The notes under the pieces: generated by a model
The model's database searches: none
The model's input: the letters and a program-made list of their open reading frames with translations, nothing else
What the model was told of the DNA's origin: nothing
Program-made: the position numbers and the translations under genes
Part shown: one piece after another, positions 55,801 to 64,000 of the stretch
Layout of the letters: each line of letters starts with the position of its first letter
Numbering within the stretch: the stretch's first letter is position 1
Source of the DNA: Cyanoderma ruficeps
Lineage: Eukaryota > Chordata > Aves > Passeriformes > Timaliidae
Reading direction: 5' to 3'
Length of the DNA: 64,000 nt
Assembly (NCBI GenBank): GCA_008694505.1
Contig: VZDJ01000012.1
Span: 366,996 to 430,995, forward strand

Positions 55801-58800
55801 TTTATGCATCAGCAGGACCTAAAACTCTGGGTTTCTGAAACAGCGATGTACATGTGGGGATAAGTGCTCCTGACACTGGCTGCTGAGCTGGAAACTCAGG
55901 TGCTGTAAAGGCAGCTCTTTAACAACTTAAAACGTTTCGCAGCTTAAGAGATATACAGCAAATCCAGCTGAATTTTCATAGGAGTTTTAGGAAAACATTA
56001 CAAATACAAATTGCTGAGTATCTAACATCTGTATTTTAAATTATTTCCGTCCTCTTGCTTATACACATTTCCCTCTGCCACCCTTCAACGTGCCAGAAGA
56101 AAAATCATAGAGTCACAGAATTATTCAGTCTGGAAAAGCCTTCCAAGATCATCGAGTCCAAATATTAACCCAGCACTGACACATTCACCACCAGACCATG
56201 TCCCCAAGTGCCACATCTTCACATTTTTTTAAAGACTTTCAAGGATGGTGACTCCCTGGAGCCCCTGTGCCAATGCTTTACAACACTTTCTGTGAAGATG
56301 ATGATATATGCTGACACGAAACTTAAAACTCATCAAAGACAGAACCTGTTTACCCAAATCAAGTCTTCCCCAAAATGAACAGCTAAATAGGAGTCCTTTT
56401 TTATTTTTTTAAATAACATAATCAAATCTTGATTGAAGCCAATGTTCCATTCTGAATTTTCCTCCCCCCTTCTGTTACTATGAGAGGGGACAATCAGGGG
56501 AAAATGGTCTGTTCTTTATACAGAAAATGTGCTGAAGTTCAGTGATTTCATGCTGAACAGCAGCTCTGCAAACAGTGCAATGGGTGAGGGAGCTGCTCCC
56601 CTGCCAGATGAATTCACCCAAAACATTTGTTTTACTGCAACGCAGAGAAAGTAACTGGGAACAAAGACACCCATATGCTGCAGAGAGAGGTGATGTGTCA
56701 GCAGGTATCAGCTGCCTTCCTCACACTTCTCATGGAACCAGTGAGCTCTGTTTAAAAAGTTCCACTGCAGTTAGTTTCCTCCAGGGCCCTACACCAAGTG
56801 TGTCAACATTTCCTTCAGTTTTAGGGCTTTTGGTCTACCCAGGGGGCAAGAGATGACCAGCAAGGTGTTACCTGTCTAACTTCACCTGTCTAATCCCAAG
56901 GGATTGGCAATTACTGCTAAATACATTGTAACTGCAGCATTAGGAATGTATTTCACACACTCAGCACAGCATGGAGTGGAGATCAGCAGTGTTGGAACCA
57001 CAGCTAAACTGTGAAGCTCAAAAAACCATCCCCTTCACATTAGTCCCCAACAACACCCAGAATCAGAGGCTTTCTTCCAGAAGCCTTAGGTTATTTTCTT
57101 CTTCCTCCCTCTGTCCTCAGAGCTGATGGGAAAACATTCCCCTCAGTCCTAAAGACAGGAGTCTTCCCTTTATCCACACAACAGATAAAACACACACAGC
57201 AGTAGCATAAAACTCTCTTCCAATACCTGAGCACCATCTCTCTCTGCCAGGTAGAGACAGAGGAAGAGTTTAACGGTTATTCAGTTTTCTGCCTCTGAAC
57301 CAAAGGAGATTAATGTAAACATTTTAAACCCAAGATTTTGATCATTCGACTTGGGGTTAATTCCTCATAGTAGATTTCTGATTCTGATACCAGTGGGATG
57401 GGTGTTTTAATTGCTGTACTTGGGGAGAAAAAGCACGGCAAGGAGGAGAACACTGTGTTGAGAACATTGAGTAAGGTACACGTGCTTCAGTGCAATACAT
57501 TTCAGAGTGTTGTTTAAAATGATCCATCTTACCTTTCTGTCTCTGGCTTTTGGAACAGTTTTTCCTGCATTAGACACCACCACAAAGCTCCCAGAAGCTC
57601 CCTTTCCTTTCACCTGGTTCAAGAGAAAGTCAAGTTTCAGTCCTTAACAGAGTAACTCAGAATACTAACAACCTGAGAGGAACTCACTGACATGATGCAG
57701 ATTTTGAATGCATTGTCACCCTGCAGTGGGTTTTTATGACAGAGGCCTGATTTGAGCCCACTGAAACTTCAGTAAGATCAGAAACTGCAGCCAGACATGG
57801 GACATACTCTGCTGTCCTGACCAGGAGATCCTGACAGATAACACAGGCATAAATTACAGAGTTAAAACCCACACTGCTGCATTGTGACACTGCTGGACTC
57901 ATGTGCTGTTGCAATGCTGTGTGACACAACACCCAGAAATGGCCAGAATTGCGCAGAAACCAAAGGTGCCGAGTATGCGACTGACACCACAGTGCTGAAA
58001 TCCTGCCAGTGTCCAACAAAGCAGAGACAGAGGGTGACAAACCTCCATGAGGGAGAACATACTCATTCCACAGATCTTCTAATGGAGTTAAGAAATTCCT
58101 ATGCAATTCCCAGAATCATGGAATGGTTTTGACTGGAAGGGATCTTAAAGATCACTCAGCTCTACCCCTGCCATGGACAGGGATACCTTCCACTATCCCA
58201 GGGTGCTCCAAGCCCTGTCCAGCATGGCCTTGAACACTGCCAGGGATCCAGGGGCAGCCACAGCTTCTCTGGGCATCCTCTGTGTCAGGGCCTCCCCACC
58301 CTCACAGGGAAGGATCATTTTCCAATATCCTATCTAACCCTGTTCTCTGGCACTCCAAAGCCATTCCCCCTTGTCCTATCACTCCAGTCACTTGGAAATA
58401 GTCCTTCTTCAGCAATGCCATCTCCAGTGCTGCTCCACAGAGCAGCTCTTACCTGCCTAATGATCCCCCTCTCCAGCTCCCTTTTCAGGGCTTGTTTCAG
58501 GAGGTATCCCCTCCTCTCCAGCTCCAGGGAAGGGTATTTGTGGATGATGTATTTCCGTATTGCAACCACCGAGGCACCACTCTTCTGAAAGCAGGCCTGA
58601 AACAGAAACAAAACATTAGAAACCACCTACACTGGAATTATCCTGAGTGGGGTGGAAGAACAGAGATTGGATTGATGCGCACAGACCACCACGGGATGCC
58701 AGGGCTGGCCTTTTCCCCACTGTGAATCAAGTATAAAACATGACTAACAAAATACTTAACTTTCCCCTTCTGTGTAGATGAACACAACACAAACAACTCA

Positions 58801-61800
58801 CAAGCAGCACAGCAAGCACATTTGTACTACTCCCCTGCTTGGAAGCACTCACACGGAATGGCTTAAAATACAAAACAGTCACCTTTTGGCAAAGCTGTAC
58901 AACTGATTGACTAGCATTTTATTAATGCCAGACAGAGTAATCATTAAATTAGAACGACCTGCCAACTGTTTTTTTTAAGAAGATGGAGGATTGACATCAG
59001 TAAATTAGTGAAACCTAAGGTGAAGTTCACCTTTTGAAGATACATGGAAAGGCCATCTTGCAGCTAAAGCTGGTGGAGTCTAGGCCTCCTCTGAAGGGAG
59101 AGACCAAGCACCGAGGGGAGAGTAGCAGCACAGCTACAACAGCAGAGATCTCCTCTTACAATCAGGAGGGATAAAGTAAACCAAGACCACTCTGGAATGC
59201 AGGTTTAGAGTATCTCTGTCTGTCCTGAATTAGAGTAAGCTAATTCTAAAAGAAAGCACGTGTATGAAATAGATGGATGAATCCAGGTAAATGAAGTTAA
59301 ATATGGCTAGGAGGCACAGCAAAAAAAAANNNNNNNNNNNNNNNNNAAAAGAAAAAAAAAAGGAAAAAAAAAAGAGAGCAATCAACCAGGTTATGCCATC
59401 TTAGCTGTTCCTCAATGTAATTAGGGAGGGAAACAAATTCTAAACAAAGAAATCAGTTACAGGGCCCCTCATCATCCTCATGGACTCACATGTTAGCTCC
59501 ATGGGCTTCCAGGCAAAAGCACACCCATCTTACACATTGGGCTTCCTGCTAACACACAGCACTGTCACCTGCACCTCAGCAAGCTGAAATCATGTGTTTT
59601 AAGACATAAATTGAATAAAAACCACATTTGTGTCCTGCTTACCTTGATGGCCTCAGTTAAAATCGCATCCATTTTGGGTCGGGAGGTGGCTGCCATCTGA
59701 GTCTGCTTCTGTGCCCGAGCCAGCTGGCTGGCAGACAGCGTGGCCCACGCAGGGATGGTCTTCTTCACCTTCCTCTCCTTCTCCTTAGACTGATCCTTCT
59801 CACTTAGGGAAAATACAGAGCAATAGTAAGACAACAGGCACTAAAACTAGCAACAAGCAGGACAAGAACACACACAAAAAAAGCCCAGAACATCTGATAT
59901 TATTTAAATTAATGTAACTTAAGCACTATTTTGATGCTTCTATTAGCAAAAAAGGGACCTTGTATCACTACTCAGCCTCACATGTTCCAGAACAGCAGCT
60001 CCACATGATCAGTAGCTTCTTCCTTAGAAGTATCTTAAGGAGAGGCACCTTAAGGCACCCATTCTCCTTTTCTCTCCCACTATCTTTTCCCTCTGGAGAG
60101 CCTGACTTCCTTCAGAATCCTACCCAAATCCCTGAATCCAGCGCCAAGCAAGCCTTACTCCTTTTTGGTTTCTTCTGAGGACTTTGTTTCCTCCTTCCCT
60201 TCATTCTCAGGTTCCTTTGGCTGTTCTGCTTCGCTGGATGCAGCAGGCAGGGTTTCAGTCTCTTGTTCCTCTCCAACTGAGGCAGATTCCTCAGAAGTGA
60301 CTTCTGCATCTAGAAAATGTGAAAAAGCATCAAGTCACTGACCAAAACTAGCTTTTATTCTTTAGGAAGGTAGAGGGGAAAAAAAGCTAAACTTAAGAAC
60401 ACACCCCACTTATTATTTCCCTCCAATTTATTTTCACTAACTTAACTGTGTTGTTTAAAAGCAATTTAAAAAAAAGTGAAGAGAAGTACTGAAAAGAGCT
60501 TCAATAAAGGTGTAATCAGACCCCAAATGCCAGAATAACTGCAAACAATGCCATGCAAAATTTTAACAATTAACCAGTTCCAACAGTTCTAACAGTTCCT
60601 CTGAACTCCACAAGCTGCTGATGCAGACAGGCCTGGGATTCTAAGAAGTAGCTTTGCTTATGACCCAGTTGTTTTCAAACACAAAAGCACCTGAAGGGTA
60701 ATTACAGTTCCATCACATTTTCCCAGACTTGGCAAAGCTTTAGGTGGCACGTGCATTGGCAGGAGCACTTGTATATCAGAAGGATCAAATCCAGTCAGAA
60801 ATCAACTTACCAAAGAAATAAAAAATACATAAAAGTATATTTAGCTGAAAACTAGCCTTAGAGACTGGGCTGCCCACTAGATAAAATGCATATAAACTGA
60901 AATTCCACACTCTTTGGATAAATAACTGCCCACCAACACTGCCCTGTGTAGCTTAAGTATTTCTGATACAGTCCCATGCAGTTTTCCCATGGAGGCATTT
61001 AAAATACACAGTGAATGAGGAGTCAGTTTTGTAGGTAGTTTTTTCATTTGTGACACCAAAGAGGACAAAGAATGAAGCCAACTGACTGTAGTAGTGAAAT
61101 GACTCATTCTGGGACACTGAGGCCAAGCTACTAAGGCCAGCCATGTTAATATCAGGTTAGACTGCATGACATGTTGTGGTAAAAAGTTTTTGCTCAGAAA
61201 AATAGAGAGAAAAAATGAATACTCTGTTTTTTCCATTCACTAACTCCATCTTTTGATCTCAAACCACCTTTCTGACACTACTGAAATTTCATAATTTCTT
61301 TACCCTAAAGGATGTGCAACCTTAAAAGGGACAATATTTAGCTACATTTTCCTGTCTGGGGTGAAACAGGGTATAAAAGACAAAACAAGTGGGTTCAGAC
61401 TGAAAAGGGTGTCTGCAAAACAAATCCTGGACAAGCCTGGGACAGGGAGCCAAACATTATATAATATTTTCGGCTGTAGAGTTTTCCAGGAGGTTCAGAG
61501 GCAGCCTATGTTTGGATATACATATACCCCCTCTGGAACTATGACTGTACCTGCTTTGACCTCTTCCCCTTCGGCAGGCTTGCTTTTGGGAGGAGTTTCC
61601 CGGGAAGAAGCATTCACCGAGCGACGGATTGGCATTGTGTCGTCTTCCACTTTCTACAAAAACCATGTGAAAATCAGCACAGACGCTGGAAAGAATCTGA
61701 AAGCTTAAATGGGATTAAAATAAATCAAAGCAGCATAGGTAGAAATGTTGTGGTTTGGATTTTTTAGGATGTTAAAAGACAGTAGCTCTTAAACCAGCTT

Positions 61801-62156
61801 CTTCAAAGTGTACTAGGAGAGCAGTACCACATTTTATGGTTATAAAAGAAATAATTTCAATTCCAAATTAAATGAGAGGAGCATTCGAGAATTTTGACAG
61901 ACACATCATCTCAGGGAAAGCAGGGAGGGGGAAGCAGAGTTTGTTAGACTCCCAGCGAGTTTCCTAGAAGCAGGGGAGAAAGCGTACTGAGTAACCTTGA
62001 GCAGGACTGGAAGTCAAGGACTGATCCAAGGGCAAGCTTGGAGAAAGGGCCAGCCCCTACCTCACTTAACTTGTCCGTGTGGATCAGCTGAGCTCCCGTT
62101 AAGAGTGGAAGCGCCTTATGATGCACGGGTTCAGCTTCAGACAGATCAGTCGACAT
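49837..62156 (-). CDS. HP1BP3: HP1BP3, heterochromatin protein 1-binding protein 3
   Basis: HP1BP3 is a linker-histone-like nuclear protein that binds nucleosomes and HP1 and supports heterochromatin. Coding exons: 62156-62061, 61653-61551, 60309-60159, 59802-59643, 58596-58453, 57613-57533, 55784-55630, 54898-54808, 54134-53975, 52005-51894, 50974-50837, 50122-49837. They join in frame to 1677 nt, giving 558 aa; human is 553. The acidic N-terminus (EESASVGEEQETETLP) precedes three H15 globular domains: about 155-235 (MDAILTEAIK, KYIIHKYPSLELE, GKGASGSFVV), about 250-327 (LIKKYVSQYYPKLKVDIR, GKGASGTFQ) and about 335-415 (MEDAILSAIAAM, LKKYILENYPGTN, GKGFSGTFQL). A Glu/Ser-rich acidic tract follows (about 425-460), then a Lys/Pro-rich H1-like tail with KSRSRAPPMKRRESKPKPRK. 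A 17-base assembly gap lies in the intron between exons 4 and 5. No lesions were seen. Confidence 0.96.
56104..56320 (-). repeat. CR1 LINE fragment in an HP1BP3 intron
   Basis: AATCATAGAGTCACAGAATT, CCTTCCAAGATCATCGAGTC and CCATGTCCCCAAGTGCCACA are the reverse complement of another CR1 subfamily 3' end. Confidence 0.85.
58108..58330 (-). repeat. CR1 LINE 3'-end fragment in an HP1BP3 intron
   Basis: AGAATCATGGAATGGTTTTG, GATACCTTCCACTATCCCAG and GGGGCAGCCACAGCTTCTC mark a CR1 reverse complement. It ends about 120 bp from exon 5. Confidence 0.9.
59330..59346. other. Assembly gap (17 N) inside a poly(A) tract
   Basis: A run of Ns is flanked by A-rich sequence on both sides in an HP1BP3 intron. 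The true homopolymer length is unknown. Confidence 0.99.
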
Positions 62157-64000
62157 TTAAAATTTATTTCTAGCCCCAAGTGCAGGTAACTGTGGAGCCC
62201 CAGGTTTTAACCCCAAGGACTTTTTCCTAATGGTTTTCACAGTGCAGTGAGGAGTCAACCTAAAGTACAGAAAAGATGTGGTGTGAAAATTAACAAAACA
62301 AAAATATCTACTCCACATATCTATCAAATTAAAGATTAAAAAGAAAAGGCTAAATGACTTAATGACTAACACAACTGACAAGCAACACTTGCATTCAACA
62401 AAGGTGCTAAAACATGTATGCAAACTGGTGAGCTATGGGTGGAGCAGAAATGGGAAAGGTGCAAGCCAGACCTGCTCCATTAGAAGATGGCTGAAAGATA
62501 AAAAGGCTCTTTAAGTTAAGGGCAAGCATTGATGAGAAGCAGCCATTGCACTATGCCCTGAGTGAGGGAACTGGTCACTCAGTGACTTTGGGTAAAAGCA
62601 GGAGCTGGCACATGGAGCTAAGGAATGACACCATTACATCTGTCAGGCAGAAGATACGAGCATTGGGAACCCAAGCCATGCCCCCTCAAACTAAATCACA
62701 TGCAATTTAAAGAAATGAAGGAATCTTTTCACAAAAAAAAAAAAAATGACAATCAGAAGAGCAGTCTCCATGCCTTCTGCCAGAAAACATAAGCTTGCCA
62801 AAGCTCTGCTCCAAACACATGCACTGTCCTGGATAACAAATGAATTAAGCTTAGTTTAACCTTCATCAAGTCTCACCCCCTACTATTATGCTTTTACAGT
62901 CTTTCTTACCTGCGCCCATCTGCCTGCACTGGCCCCTCCTAAGGAGAGGGGCTCCACTAATTCCATCACAAAACCGTGATTTGTTGGCTCATTCACTTCC
63001 TCTCAGCATCCCCTTTAAAAACCTCAGAAGCAAAGTCTCATCTCCATCAAACCACAGCTGGACCTGTCCCAAATGCATCCAAAGATAAGCTCCAGCCTGC
63101 ACTCCACCCTTCCTGACAGAGAAACAGTCAAATGCCCCGTGGTCACCTACTCTGGGTGTCTCCTTTCGAAGGCAGGCACTTACCATAAACTTTCTCTTTC
63201 AATAGGTATTTCTCCAGCCTGGGTGTTTCCCTCTTGAACAGACCCAGCCCTGTTTTCAAGCTGACTTTCACCACAGTTTCAGCACTGCTCTCCCCATTGC
63301 ACAGGTGGATGTTCTGTACCACAACACCACTTCTTGTATGCCCAAAAATACAGTCCTGTAATTACTCAGCAGTGGGGATCCCTAATCAGTCAGAGGCACT
63401 TCTGACAGAAACTGAACAGCTACTCTGAAAACCCATGGGGAACTGGTCCTGCCTCAGCACCAGGGAAAGCAAAGCCCAAGGGCACTGCATGTTTTCTTCT
63501 GAGGCAAAACAGAAAGATCAAAACACACAACATGCCAACAAAACAAAAAAATGAGATGAATGAAGCTTTCTTGTGAAATGTCAGGATGTGAAAATATACT
63601 AATTGACAACTAGAATATAGCACAGCACTTAAAAAAAACTAGTTTTAAGGGACCTTCCTTCCTCAGGTGTGGAAAGTGAAAGAAAAAGAAAATTTTCACC
63701 AGGCTTCAGCTCAACAGCCAGTGATTTTTCTAGCAAGCAGTCTAAAGCCCTCTAAGAAAATGCCCGAATTTTGAAGTAAATCCTAAAATAACCAACTACA
63801 GATTCCTCCTCAGAGAAATCAGTTGGGGGCTAAAAAAGATCCATTCCCTGGGATTAAACACACACACACAAGCCACACTGTGGCTGACATGGTCCTGGGG
63901 TTGAATTATTTTTAAATGATGTGACATGCATGACACATGCAGGGAAACAGTGCTCCTAACTTTGACTTAAAATTCCCCAAGTTCTGAAAACTCTTTTGTT
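62157..64000 (-). other. HP1BP3: HP1BP3 5'UTR start and upstream intron
   Basis: A CTAG acceptor-like site lies about 20 nt above the ATG (GGGGCTAG|AAATAAATTTT), so the 5'UTR is probably split. The first exon and promoter would then lie beyond the window. The rest of the stretch has a poly(A) run near 62733 and a short (AC)n at about 63861, and nothing recognisable as coding. Confidence 0.45.

Overview
The window is vertebrate nuclear DNA, and almost certainly a bird. The genes have compact introns with canonical splice sites. Interspersed repeats are dominated by short 3'-end pieces of CR1 LINEs, the main avian retroposon. GC-rich minisatellites fill several introns, and one endogenous retrovirus (ERV) is present. 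A songbird is plausible but not provable from sequence alone. All five recognisable host genes lie on the minus strand.

Layout from left to right: DDI2, first four coding exons only (9081 down to 1154, continuing off the left edge); DDOST, complete in 11 coding exons (15679-10559, 434 aa); a multi-exon KIF17 relic (39982-16360); SH2D5, complete in 9 coding exons (45670-41345, 409 aa); HP1BP3, complete in 12 coding exons (62156-49837, 558 aa). DDOST-KIF17-SH2D5-HP1BP3 is the conserved tetrapod gene order. DDI2 beside DDOST is not the human arrangement, where PINK1 abuts DDOST.

The main discovery is that KIF17 looks like a unitary pseudogene in its original place. Its exons are still in order and its introns are present, so it is not a retrocopy. 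It carries two frameshifts and a stop in the first coding exon, a stop plus a small deletion that removes the switch I motif, two stops and a frameshift in the switch II/alpha4 exon, a stop in the stalk, and stops plus a frameshift in the tail. The flanking genes are intact, so sequencing error is an unlikely explanation.

A same-sense, defective gammaretrovirus-like provirus (26708-34640, LTR to LTR) sits in a KIF17 intron between coding exons 4 and 5. It lacks a normal 4-6 bp target-site duplication. Instead it is bracketed by a 306-bp direct duplication of host DNA (26402-26707 and 34641-34946, about 2% diverged). This suggests recombination between LTRs of two insertions, or an assembly join of two haplotypes.

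Other points: three CCAAT boxes at exact 31-bp spacing upstream of DDOST; an SH2D5 SH2 domain with an Arg at the phosphotyrosine-binding position that is reported to be lost in the mammalian protein; and a 3.5-kb zone (about 40.8-44.2 kb) of several degenerate arrays that share a TGCA core.
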